DNA of 64,000 bases from Casuarius casuarius (taxonomy: Eukaryota; Chordata; Aves; Casuariiformes; Casuariidae): assembly GCA_003342895.1 (NCBI GenBank), contig PTFA01000005.1, positions 4,679,909 to 4,743,908 of the forward strand. Reading direction: 5' to 3'. A program made the position numbers and the translations under genes. Below the pieces are notes generated by a model. It did no database searches. It saw only the letters and a program-made list of their open reading frames with translations, and had not been told where the DNA came from. Of the stretch, positions 51,543 to 63,327 are shown piece by piece. Position 1 is the stretch's first letter; every line of letters begins with the position of its first letter.

Positions 51543-51564
51543 ATGTGCATCCTGAGATGCACAT
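51543..51564. repeat. perfect 8-bp inverted repeat, 6-base loop
   Basis: ATGTGCAT (51,543-51,550) and ATGCACAT (51,557-51,564) pair exactly. The stem does not extend. Confidence 0.7.
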
Positions 51565-53579
51565 TCAGGTCATTTAAAAGAAAAGCAATGTGATTACAAT
51601 TATAGTTTTGCAAGACAAACATTTCCCGACATGTGCCTGGTGGATATATTTGCATCTGTACATTACCTGAAACACTGTCCTGTACATGCATAAGTCCTGC
51701 ATCTGATGCCCACCCTATCTTGCCAGTTTGGTTTAAAATGTATCAGAAAATGGCCTAGACTATTACACTGGTATTCTTTATTCTCTTCATTAGCTGAAAA
51801 TCAGCTGGCATTGCTACTGTCTTCATAGCTTTACAGGTCAGTCAGTAACACTTTGCATGTAACACATTGTTGGGAAACAAAACTAACTGCCCATAAAATG
51901 GTTCTTTGCAGTATGGGTTGGAGGGAGGAGAAGGGAGACAGGGAGACAGAGAATACCACACTTTGGCTTTCTCTTTGGAAATTATTGTTTTATAAGAGTA
52001 TGACTACATTTTTCAGCAAAATCACTTGACTAATAAATGGCCCAACAATTACTGATTTACCATTATAGCTGAAGTCTCATTAAAGCTAATCTCTTTGACA
52101 AAATAAAAGAGCATTTTGATGCAGAGTACGTGTACCTAATGTTGCGGGAGGGGAGGTGTGCCATTCAGTTGAAATTTGGCTCCTTTGTTCACTTGCATTT
52201 GCTTGTAGCATTTTTTGGCATGATTCCTTGCCTAATGCTTATATTTACATCAGTCTGAGAAGAAGAATAGGTGAGTGATTCTGGAGACCTCTGGAGAAAA
52301 AAAAATATGTTGACTGGTTATTTCTGTTTTGTTTTTCTGTGTGAAAGTTTGGGGAGTTCAAGGGAGTACTTTATTAATATTAGGTCTTATTAGGTCTTAG
52401 CAGAATTTTAATCCTTTGATCAAAATTAAGGGCTTAATTTAAAGCCTTTTGTCTTCATAGGAGTGACTATCATTAGTGAGCTCTGGACTGGCCCCCAGAT
52501 CAGCTGTCTGAGAAATCATTTCATTTCTGTGCTTGTTTGCTTAGGTAAATGAATTCACTTTTAAAGTCTATTCAAGTTGCTCTCTTGCATGGAAATGACC
52601 TCACACTGAATTTGGGAGTATGGCTGAATTGGAGGAAGTGACACAGAAATGTTTGCCCTTCACAGCTTCTGGAAAAATAAAATCTCATGAAGCCTCAGTC
52701 TCGGGTTCTGTGATACACCATGGGATAACCCGTTGATCCTGGATTAAAATATTCCGCAGTGTTCAGAGATATAGCCCCACTAGGATAGAAACAGGTCAAA
52801 ACAAGTGCTCAAGATCCAATGTTTAAAGACAAAAAAAGTTTGGAGGGACATGAGTAGTAAGGTCACAGTTCACAAGGTGGAAAATAAACCTGCAGAGCTT
52901 TTAACATCATGTTTTTATGCCTGCAGAAACAAGCATTGAACAAATCAGCTTGAGGCTATCAGTCATACTTGTGAGTGCAAGTTCAATGCGCATAGGCAGA
53001 TTTTTATGTTTGCATGTGATGTCTTAAAATTGCTGATGAAGTAATGAAGTAACTTCAAAACACAAAATGTCCAAAATATGTTTGCTATAGACAAATTATC
53101 TATGATCATAGATATAGTAGGAGAACAAGTAGGAGGAGTAAGTCAGAGGCACAGTGGGAATAATGAGGGAATTTGAAGAGCTGTACCAGATGAATAGCCT
53201 TTAATATTTGGAGTTGCTGTTGTTTGGACCTACCCCTGCACCTGGACCTAGTCAATAAGTTAACTGATTTTGTCTGAAGATAGGCCAAATGATGTTATTG
53301 CTTTTTCTTGCCTGTGGAACTCCAAGTTTCTCTGATTTAAATAAAATCCTTCCCCAGGCTCTTCTGTTCTTTGGCAGCAAGCAAAATGCTGTCCACCATC
53401 TTGTACTTGTTGTACCAAAACACCAGATCATATCCCCTCTGTTTCCAGAGGAATCCCCAAGCCTCCCATTCATTTTGGGCTCTGGCTCACAGATGCCTGC
53501 CTCATTAGTGCCGTTCCAGACCTGCATTCTTCTCCCATGCCTCCTCCCTCCACTCATTTAACACCAGCTTTCTCTCTAT

Positions 53580-53892
53580 CCCTTTGCGTAATCTCTTGCC
53601 ATCTGGAACAGCCTTCCAGTATCTGTCTGCCTCATCAACTCTCCATCTCTTTTCAAATTTCATCTCTTCATTCCCCTGCCTGGACCTCTTAGTTTCTTTC
53701 ACTCTCTCTTTCTGTATTAGCCTTAATCTGTTTTTAATATATTCCACAGGCAGCATCTTTGTGCCACCATTTGTCTGTAATTTATACGATATAATACTTG
53801 TGGTCTTGTATTATTTAAACTTGTAAAGCATTTTGGGATACGGTTTGTATGAAAAGAGACTGGAAAAATAAAGTTGGATTGCATTATTGATA
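53580..53892 (+). mobile_element. L2-type LINE 3' end, + strand
   Basis: This holds the C-terminus of an L2-clade reverse-transcriptase ORF plus its 3' UTR and tail. Seen in the sequence: a frame from about 53,598 reads AIWNSLPVSVCLINSPSLFK, which carries the L2/CR1-superfamily pattern L-W-N-S-L-P...S...F-K. After it come CCACAGGCAGCATCTTTGTG (from 53,745) and TTTGTCTGTAATTTAT. The tail reads TTGTAAAGCATTTTGGGATA (from 53,820), TTTGTATGAAAAGAGACTGG and AAATAAAGTTGGATTG, the order of the well-known tail shared by L2-type elements (GTAAAGCGCCTTGGG, TTGTATGAAAGGCGCTATAT, AAATAAAGTTGGATTGG). The copy is old and 5'-truncated; diverged sequence may begin as early as 53,480. Confidence 0.82.
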
Positions 53893-53894
53893 GA

Positions 53895-56345
53895 CTGTTA
53901 AGCTGAGCTTCTTCTATAGCCATCTCTTTTCTTTTTTTTCTTCCATTTAGTATCCTCCTTGGAGAAATCATTTCTCAAAATATAGACAAATATACATACA
54001 CCCACACATGCATATACTTTCTGATTTCAATTTGCTTGTGAAGAATGCAGATTGTAACAATTTCCATTTCTAGCCAAGAAAACTTAGTAGGTTCATACCC
54101 CCCTATTGCTCTTTATCCTTTGGACTTCTGGAGCCCATCAAATGCCCTGGAAACACACTTTATCAGCATGTAGAACATGTACCTCCCATTAGCTGAACAG
54201 TGATGACTTCACGCTGTAAAATCTGTGTGATTGCTAGGGTCTCAAAGCTATCCTGGCCAGGCTGCCTCAAAAGATGCTAGAAGCTTTGGTATAGAGGTTA
54301 CCAAAAGAAAATGGGTAAAAGAATTCAAAGCACTTCACAGAGTTTTATGGTCTTCGAGAATCAAAGTGCAAAGTCACACTGCCAGGCATAGGGAAAGAAG
54401 CAAGCAGCAGGAGGCTCTGACAGTAAGATTTGTTAATTTGCAGATATACCAGCATACAGAGCTAACGTGAATGAACTGACAGGTTGGACTGTATAAATAA
54501 GCACTATAGAAAGATGAGGAAAGGCAGTCTCNATCCTCTTTCTGAAGGTCACTTTTAGGGGACGTAGTGAAGAGAGAGTGGAGGGCTGGTGTCTTCAGAG
54601 CCCAATAGTTACCTGACAGGTTTCACTTCCAGAGCTTGGGTCAACAAATTCATAGTCACGTTGTCTTCTACAGAAAGGAGCAGTACTAGTCCTTTAATGA
54701 GTGGTCAAAGGGTTTTACGGTATGGGAGAAGAAGCCAGGAGGGAGTGAAACTTGGGGATGAATCTTGTCCTTTTGGTGAACTGAACAACCCAGTTAGATA
54801 ATTACAAAGCAATGGCAAAGGCAGTCAGTCAGAATAATTTAAAATATATATCTTAAATTTATTCTTTTCATTTCCCTTCCAATTCCTTCTTCATGAATTG
54901 CATGAATATGAATATAAGTCATCAATTAGAGTAGAAGATCTTCAAAGTCTTTTCATCAAATTCTCATTTTAAGTCTCTATATTTGTTTCGCCTTTCTGTT
55001 TCTCTCTTGTGCTCTCTCTCTTTTTTTCATTTTGCTTGCAATTACCTGCATGAAACTTATTTATATGTTTAATTCACTTTATGATTACAGGTACATTCTC
55101 ATACTCCCTGGTAATTATTGCTGGGACAGGATGTGATTGGCATAGGTAACGATGGCTAGTCTCATCAAAAGAGTCTGCAGTTCTCTTCCTTCCCTGAACA
55201 ATAACAAACAGCCTTCCTCTAAGCTTCACAATGAAAAGGGAGTAAGGTCATTTTAGCCTAGAGGCCAACTGTTATCTATCACCCATTGTAAGTCAGGTTC
55301 TCAGCTGGAGCAATCATTGTAATTTTGGGTTACTGTAACTGTGTTACAACATCTGAAGCTCTACTCCCTTATTTTTATGTACTACCTTTCCTGCACTATT
55401 AATATTGCATAATATTTTATGGGCACTTTTATGTTCTTCAGGTAAATGAGATTTTCTGAGGTGCTTAGGGAAGTTAAAAAAAAATCTCTCATCAAGGTAA
55501 CATTTATAGAGAGGAGACTGTAGGAGTAAAAGGTGAAAAGGCCAAATTACAATCAAAAAGAATATCTGAGTGAAACACACTCAGAGATTTATTGTTTTAA
55601 TGTAGAGAAGGTTAAAAGTCATCCAGCTATGAAAGCTGGGTCCTCAGCTAAACAGTGGAGAAAATAATGCCCCTAGTTGCATGTAATTGCTGTTGAAGGA
55701 GATGGCAGGCAAGAAAACAGAGGGAAAAAAAGTCTGCTATTAGGGAGCTTAGGATCTCAGCCAAGATAAGTGAGAGACATCCCAATAACTTCATCCAGTA
55801 CTGGATCCACATCTGGCTGAGCTGCCCCATTTCCTACAGGCAGCAGGTCCTCTCAGTCAGTGCTGGACTGCTACTACAAGCAGGGGCCACCTGAATTTCA
55901 GTCTAGGAGAACTACCTCCAATAAAATCAGGTGGGTTTTCTCTCCTAGTTGGGTAACACCTTTAATGAATGAAAGATCAGTAAAGGTCAAGTGATCTGAT
56001 ATTTGCACTCAACATTGCTTGAGCTGCAGTGGAATAAATCAGGAAAATGCTCTTATTGCTACGTCCAGACAAAGCACAGCCTAATCAGCACTGCACCTTC
56101 TGAATTTGCATTTGAGGACAAAGATGATGCATTTTCACTGTCTTAAAAAAACAAACAAACATTTTTTAAGCAGTCATGTACAGAAGTAGTGACACAACAA
56201 ATAAGAAATAGGGTTATACAGTGGCTCATTAGGAATGAACTGCTGTGAGGACAAATTATTAGATGACATTTAACCTATGCTGACATTTTTGTTTGCCCTT
56301 AGAACATCACAGAAATAAATGTGAATTTATTCTGACAAGCCAGAT
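53895..56345. other. unannotated stretch
   Basis: No gene or repeat is securely recognised. GAATTCAAAGCACTTCACAG near 54,320 faintly recalls a MIR tail but is not followed by other blocks. Confidence 0.45.
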
Positions 56346-56349
56346 GGTT

Positions 56350-56510
56350 TTGTGGTTACTGCATAGGAGTCATGACACACCAGATCTATTCCTGGCTCTG
56401 CCACTTATCTGTTCTGTGACCTTTGCAAATCACTTAACCTCTTCACACCTCCAAATTCCATCTGTGACACAAGAAGAACAATGTTTTTTTCACTATGAGG
56501 AGGCTTTGCA
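56350..56510 (+). mobile_element. MIR-like (CORE) SINE, + strand
   Basis: The sequence TGGTTACTGCATAGGAGTCA (from 56,352), CCTGGCTCTGCCACTTATCT (from 56,391), GTTCTGTGACCTTTGCAAAT, CACTTAACCTCTTCACACCT and ATTCCATCTGTGACA reproduces the MIR layout (GTGGTTAAGAGC, CCGGCTCTGCCACTTACTAG, CTGTGTGACCTTGGGCAAGT, ACTTAACCTCTCTGTGCCTC, TTCCTCATCTGTAAAA). The order and spacing are intact over about 130 bases. It is a tRNA-derived SINE that was mobilised by L2 machinery; the copy is ancient and inert. Confidence 0.78.
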
Positions 56511-56514
56511 TAGT

Positions 56515-58170
56515 TCAGTGCACGAATATCACTAGCTGTTTTATGGTTAATGAGAGGACAGTAGACGTAAGTTTGTATCAGCACTGACAGGTCCACCTCT
56601 CCTGAATTAAATGGACTCATCGATTCATAGTGTCTGAGGATTTGCCTTATTCTGCGCTCTCATTTAATTTGTAGTCTGAATATTTCACTGGTTGTGTTTT
56701 CCATTAAGGTTTCATTCAGGAATAGTTTTGTTAGTAAACTATTAACAAATTTATTAAGGTGCAATCAGTTGTTAGGAGGTGCCACCACAAGTCAATGACT
56801 TGCTTATTGGCATTGCTAATGGATATCTCACATTTCAGTAGTGTTCTTCCAAGGTATTTTATTAAAAATAGTTATTTCTATGTCAATTTTCATCTGTAAC
56901 TCTTAAAATGCGGTAAAAACAGTATGTTCACTTTTATAAAACTATCAGGGTCTGAGCATTAATATAAGATATGATTATTTGACTAAAAAGCTGTTAATAT
57001 TTCACACAACTCTTCTTGATTAATACTTCGGATTAAATTTTGCATGAAGTCTATTGACAGATACCATGGATATTTGATCTTGGAGGAAAAAAAATGCTCT
57101 TTATAAGGATTTTGTTTAAGATTTCTCTCTTTCTCAATCTTGGACAAAGAATAGTCTTTCAGAAATGAACAAGAACTATATTCAAAAAAATGTTAACTTT
57201 AGCAAGACATTTTATTTTAGCATTTTTTTCATATTGATACCTTTTTAAAAATAGTAATTAACTTAAAATTTTGAAATGAAAAGTAATTTAAATCTCTTCA
57301 TCATATTCAGTTTTTAATGAGATATTGCTATACCTTTGAAACCTATCTTTTTTTTTTTTTCCTTTCTAGATTGGGAGATTTATCAGAACTGAGAGAGCAT
57401 CAGAACTGACACTTTCACATTTGTTGCAATTTCAAACAAATACCAAACTAGTAATAAGCTACTGGTAATCTAACCATCATTTGCTGAAGAATAGATGTAC
57501 AGAAAGACTGTTTTTTGTGGAAGGAAGTCTGGACAAAGTAGTGTGGCTTTTATATGATGCGAGTACAGTATCTGATTAGAAAATTCTTTCCCTTCTCTCA
57601 TATTTTGCTTTCCCTGGAAACATGGGCCCAAGGATATTCCTTAGGCTTACATAAATTTGATCCTTTCAATTAGACTAAATATGCAAGCAAGTCAAAAAAA
57701 AACTGATGGGCTTGTGTCCATCTCCACTCCATCTCTTATCTGCCTCTCCTATATTCTATAATTGTTACATATTTTACCACTCTGTTGCACACTTAAAGAT
57801 CATTCCTTGGATCTCCAAACTTCACCAAATGACCTAGCATCACCTCAGCAATAAAATAACCTTTCAAAGTATTCTGTGGTAATATATTTGAAGCCTTTCC
57901 AGTAAAGAAGTGTAGACTGCAAAAAAAAAAGCAACTATTGTTTTTTTTTCCTGTGTTTTGCCTATGCTGACACCTTCATTTGTTAATATGAAAAATGATT
58001 TGCTGATTTAATTATTTGCTTCTCTAAATTCAACCTTCAATACCATTATGCCCACACCTGTAACTTGAGCTTTCTGAGGCATGCAATTAATTGTTAACAC
58101 TTTTCCCTTAAATACTTTTTCTGTTGAGTTATTTTCTTGCTAAAAGATGTTGCTATTATGGATGTGTCTT
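56515..58170. other. unannotated AT-rich stretch
   Basis: No gene or repeat is recognised. Particularly AT-rich around 56,900-57,360, ending in a T-run at about 57,349-57,360. Confidence 0.45.
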
Positions 58171-58172
58171 TT

Positions 58173-58237
58173 GCATACCAAATAGCAATCCATTAAATTG
58201 ATATTCTTTCTGCAAATACTTCATGCCTTCCTGATGC
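58173..58237. repeat. 65-bp dispersed direct repeat, copy 2
   Basis: Second copy of the unit at 47,603-47,667, 10,570 bases away, same orientation, 63 of 65 identical and ungapped. Flanks are unrelated to those of copy 1 on both sides. No poly-A or clear target-site duplication borders it. Confidence 0.93.
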
Positions 58238-60399
58238 TGTGGCTACTTGCTTGAACCTCTTTAATAAAAGGGAAGGTTTTAATGCATCTTTTTGTATAAA
58301 GATATGCAAAGTGTGGGCAAAAAGCATTACTGCATCACTGATGTGTATGAGATGCCTGCAAAAACNTAGTATGGTTTATACCATATCGCATTGTAGCTGG
58401 CTATTGCAACTTAAACTAGATAGAAATTGGTGGAGTCAGTACCAGGTTAGATATTTCTATTGGAAATCTCTGTGCTTCATCAAGTTAGACATATAGCTAC
58501 AGCTCTGCAGGGGCCCAGGACATGTGATGGAGTATTAATAATTATCCCCAGGAATCTAGTTTTAGTAGCCTGAGTTAAAACTTTTGGGAGGGGGTCTTTC
58601 CATCAGCACTACCAGGCTTGCAACGCATATTCTTGCACCTCTAGAAAGCCTTTATTTACCCTGGACATATTAATAATGAGTCACTACACTAGATCACTGG
58701 CAGTGAGCCCAGGCAACGAACATTTGGCTCTAGATCCAAATTTACCTGAGACTGGGGGATGTGTAGATCTGGTGTTTTGACTTACACTCCTACTTGAAAT
58801 ATTATTCCTTCTTATTTCCTAACTGAGATTGGAAATGATTAAAAGATAGCAACCCCATGGTCTCAGCACCCTTCATGGGCTGTGCAATAGCTAGCAACCC
58901 TGAGACGCTCCTTCTAGCAGAGACTTCTGTGACCCAACATCCACAGACGCTCTCTCATCTGTTCAACATTATGGGCATTATTCAACATTGTGCTTTTCTA
59001 CAGCATTCTCCTAGACTCTTCAAAGAAATTCTCAAAGACTTGCCTTTCACGCTGCAATTATTTAAGTTACCACATGTTTTGGTTTCCCACCAATGGTACA
59101 AGCAATCCCACTTCCCAGGGAAGCCTCCGATACTTGTAATTTGGAGGTGGATCGGGTACCTCAAATAACTCTAGAAAGCTGGCACAAGACAAGGCATACA
59201 ACGGACATGAGAAGGAAAAAATCTTCCTAAGGCTTTTAAAACCATTTTGTTAGTCTCGGTAAATCTGTCATGGAAGAGTTTGCAGGCTGTATAAATAGCA
59301 TGCAGATTATTCAATCTATTTGTTAAAGGCTCCTNAGTTCAGTAATGCTTGCTTCTCTTGTCTTTCATGCATGCAAAGTTATTTTCACATGGATGTTTGA
59401 GGCATAGCTGTGCATCACATGAACACTCACCCAAACATGAGAACAAAGATCTTTCTGTGCAAAGGTATTCACTCTCCCATTTCCTAGTTATTGTGCATTT
59501 TATTTGCCAGTTGTAAAATGTTCACTAATTCAATCAGGGAGCAGAAACCTTATCATGTGATTTAAACAACTATTCACCCCTTGTGAGCAACAAATGATAT
59601 GTAAATAAAGCCAATTATCTGTGGAGCTGCCATATGCTGAAATTTACTGCTAGAAACTACCTGATGAGAACTGTGACTAACAGGCAGTTGCACTTTTCTT
59701 CCTAGACAGACTCAATGGCAGTGTTTTTTAGAATGAATACTTTTGACCAGCTTTTCTCATGGCATAACTGGATTTGCAAGAGTACTTTTCTTTAGAAAAT
59801 TTCTTTTGAAATTGCAAGTACGGCTTAAAGAAAAAGAATTCTAAAAATTTGGCATGTTGCTGTTCTCTTTGTGGCTTTATTGCCCTGAAAAATGTGAGTC
59901 AGATTCCATTAAAAAGTTTGAAATAGACCATACAAATTTTAAGTCTTCCTGGTGTGAATGATACTCTGTGGAATTAGAAATGGAGAGGCTGGTTTTGTTA
60001 TGTTCCAAGCTCTATCTATGTAAAGCGAAAGAGCAAGAATGCTACTGAACTCATCATGGTTGGAATGAAAACTNTTTATTTCCTGTGTTTGGAAACAGAA
60101 CTCAAACTGATCCTTTGCTGAAAAGCTAAAAAATAAAATGCCTTTTTTNCATGACTATGGATGAGAACCTGACCCTACAGAAATCGGTGACATTTTTGCA
60201 ATTCACATTATCAGAGCCAGGATTTGACCCTCTGACCGAAAAATCACAAAAGCTTGTTAGAGGTNTGGGGTTGTCTTATTGTTGCTATAAGGTAAATTTT
60301 TGCTTAGCTGCAAAACAAACACAGACACAGAAGGAAATAGGAGGAAAAAAATTAAAAAACTATAATATTGTATTTATTTATTTTTTTAGCAGATTGAAA

Positions 60400-60421
60400 A
60401 ATATCAAGTCTTTCAATATCA

Positions 60422-60459
<38 letters not shown>
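60400..60459. repeat. 15-bp tandem duplication followed by (CT)n
   Basis: AATATCAAGTCTTTC occurs twice without mismatch (60,400-60,414 and 60,415-60,429) and runs straight into a CT microsatellite of about 30 bases. Confidence 0.93.
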
Positions 60460-63308
60460 GAACATAATACCCCTCCCCTCAGTTATGTCACTGGGAATGT
60501 TTTGCATGTGGCCAGGATTCATCTCTCTTGCATATGACATTGTACATTATACAATCTATTTCCCTCTTCATATAAGAAGCAGTGACATGCAAGTGCAAGA
60601 AAAAGTTTGTCTTCTGTTCTCTAGCACCACCGCACAAGACTATCCCTACCTGATGCTATCTGAAGACTTTATATGAACATATGTTTGACTTTCTGTAGTT
60701 CATCAATTTTTTTTTGACTAAGTCTTTGAACATTTGTTGTTCTTTATTTATGGTGCTTGATTGGTCACCTAAAATATACGGTACTGTTTGTCCTATGTAT
60801 TTGGATGAACTGAACTTTTATTCAATTTTCAATTATTCATTACTTTTATTCAAGTAAAGTGAAGGAATTTTCAAAAGGGTGAATATAAATTCTCATTGTG
60901 CAAGCCTGCACGTTAGCTATTTTTCATGAGCACATATAAGATGTTTGGGTCTTGCAAATATGTTCTTGCAAATTTTAGTAAGAGCAGATACAAGAAGAAC
61001 TTAAATGGAACCAAGTATATCTTAGGAATTTATTTGAACTTGCATGAAATATTTTGTATGGCAAGTATTCAGCATTTATTATAGCCTTCTCTTCTTAGAC
61101 CAAAGGCCATGATTCTTCCTCTACTTACATCTGCATAAACTGAGAGTAATTTCCTTAAAATGCATGGAGCTGCTGTGATGCAAAACCAGTATAATTAGCA
61201 GGGAAGTCAAGTTCCATAAGTTTATGCTCATTCTTTGACAGTCAAGTTACTTGATCTTCTTTTAATTTCTGATTCTCTTTTCAAAGGCAGAAGAAAATGA
61301 CCCAACGTATTCCTTAGACACACAGACACAGCTTCTTAAATTGACCTCTGCTTTAGTACAAACTTCAGAAGCTTTACCCTTATTCAGCGGAGCATTCTCA
61401 GTGATGCTGGGGGAACATTCGGTAGCTGCCTCAACCAAATTAATCCCTTGAGAGATAAGTGTCCAACAAGTTAGAAGGAATTAAAAGATTTTTTGAACTA
61501 AATGGTTTTACTGTCCATTACTACCCATGTATNGATAGGTTTACTAACCTGAGAGTTGCCTAAAGGCCACTTTGACACTTTCGTGTGTGTTTTGTGGTGG
61601 TGTTGATGCATTTTCTGGCATTCCCAGGTAATTTTATGGTACAGTTTGTTCCAGCCCATCCTAGCTGCAGATGTCTGTGTTCATGTCATGTGTAATTAGG
61701 CAGGCACAGTAGGTGAATAACATCTTTACTCTTTTTAACCAACAGTTCCTTTTAAAATTCCCTCCTACTGCTTCCTCAGGAGGTGGCATGGAAGTTTCTG
61801 CTGTCACAATCAATTAAGTAAAGCAAAGATTATTCAAGGAGCATCTAGACCCTTCTAGGTCCCTGAAATTTAAGCACATTCCTCCTAGGGAAGAGNCACC
61901 AGAAGTTTCTCCTAGATCTGGTCATGACTGTCATTGCCGAGTCCTAGGATCCTCCCAAATACCTCTGGTCTGTTCAGGCAAAGACAAAGTTTGCTGGACT
62001 GGTCTGAGATGTACCATGAGGGTCAATCATACAAATGATGGTTATTGATACTGGTTTTTCAAGTACTACAAATCACCAAAGAAGATCTTTGCAGCACAGA
62101 TTTTAGATGTATCCTAGCTGGAGCCATTCATTGCAAACGGGTGCTATTACTCCTGCTCCAATACCTAGAGCTGTCTTGACAGCTGGGACAGTAGAGCTCT
62201 TCCCTGGGAGGCTTTTTACCCCGGTACATTGCCAGCGGTGATTCACAGTGGATACACCACTGGGAACAGCACTCCTCCAGCAGAACTTGGTGCTGGTTAG
62301 AGTATCTACTTGAAGTATTTTCTTTGTTTATGAAGGCTGGCTTTTGGACCTAGTACATCACTGATTATGCCTCATAATTTTAAAAATATCTGCTAACAGA
62401 GGAAGGAGGCAGTAGATCGTGAAGCTCTGTTTTACAGTGAATTTTCAGCACTACCAGAGGCAGATAAATGAAAGCAAAGACAATACGTCAAATATGGAAA
62501 CCACTTTCCTCTTCAGTAACCAAATCTCAAATTTTTCACTCATTGTGGGATGCTATATCCTTCAGCTTTTTACCAAGAAGTGAAGCAAGGACTAGTGCTT
62601 TTTAGATACAATTAAGTATTATTTTAGTATGGACAAACGAGAACCAGGAGTACTTTGGCATTCGTAGATGACTTTTTTTTCTCTTTTGCTTCTTTTATTT
62701 CTGTGCAATCCACAGGAAGTAAGCAATAGGTACTCTAAATCAGTCCAGATCAGTAATTGTGCCAATGAGTGGAGAACATCTTTCTAGATAAGCATGGGCT
62801 TCCTTAGGGCTTTCTGAACTGGATAATAAGATCAGTAGGGAAGACCTTGCTGACAGATGAAGCAGTATTGTTAAGAATAGATTTTAGTCCCTCTCCTTCA
62901 CTTGCCCAAGCTCTTACAAAATCTGAAGCACAAAGTAGGTTTAGCAGAATTGGATGTGGCACAAAGAAAATTGATCTAGAAAAATCTAGAACCACTGGGT
63001 GGCATTTTCAAACAGGGAGAGCAACTGGTTCCTGAAAGAGCCTCTCCCTTAAACATCAGGGTGCGAGGGTCCCCCTACAGCTGCGACAATGTTCCAGGCA
63101 CTGCATGTCACTATAAGTTCTTTCTTTCACTTTAAGGAGAAAGTTCATAATGTCTGCAACTCTTTCTCATGGAAATTTTTCATTTCTTATGAAAATCACA
63201 AGGGAACTTCAGGCAAAGTTCAACCTCAGTAATGTCTACTGAAATCAGGAGCAATTCAAAACTAGGAAAAATGTAGAAGACCTTAGGCCATAATATACAC
63301 TTACTATT

Positions 63309-63327
63309 AAAAAAAAAAAAAAAAAAA
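63309..63327. repeat. poly-A tract of 19 bases
   Basis: An uninterrupted A run with no recognisable retroposon body upstream. Confidence 0.93.

Larger units (their letters stand above)
47670..53395. other. unannotated stretch with simple repeats
   Basis: No gene is recognised. It holds a (TA)n run, a 24-base T-run at 50,141-50,164, two short hairpins and one possible SINE fragment, listed separately. 48,895-49,300 is rich in TAATTA-like cores but has no other sign of function. Confidence 0.45.

Noticed and set aside
60205..60240. CAGAGCCAGGATTTGACCCT, like an antisense MIR block
   Set aside because: Only one block matches and the neighbouring sequence does not follow the MIR order.
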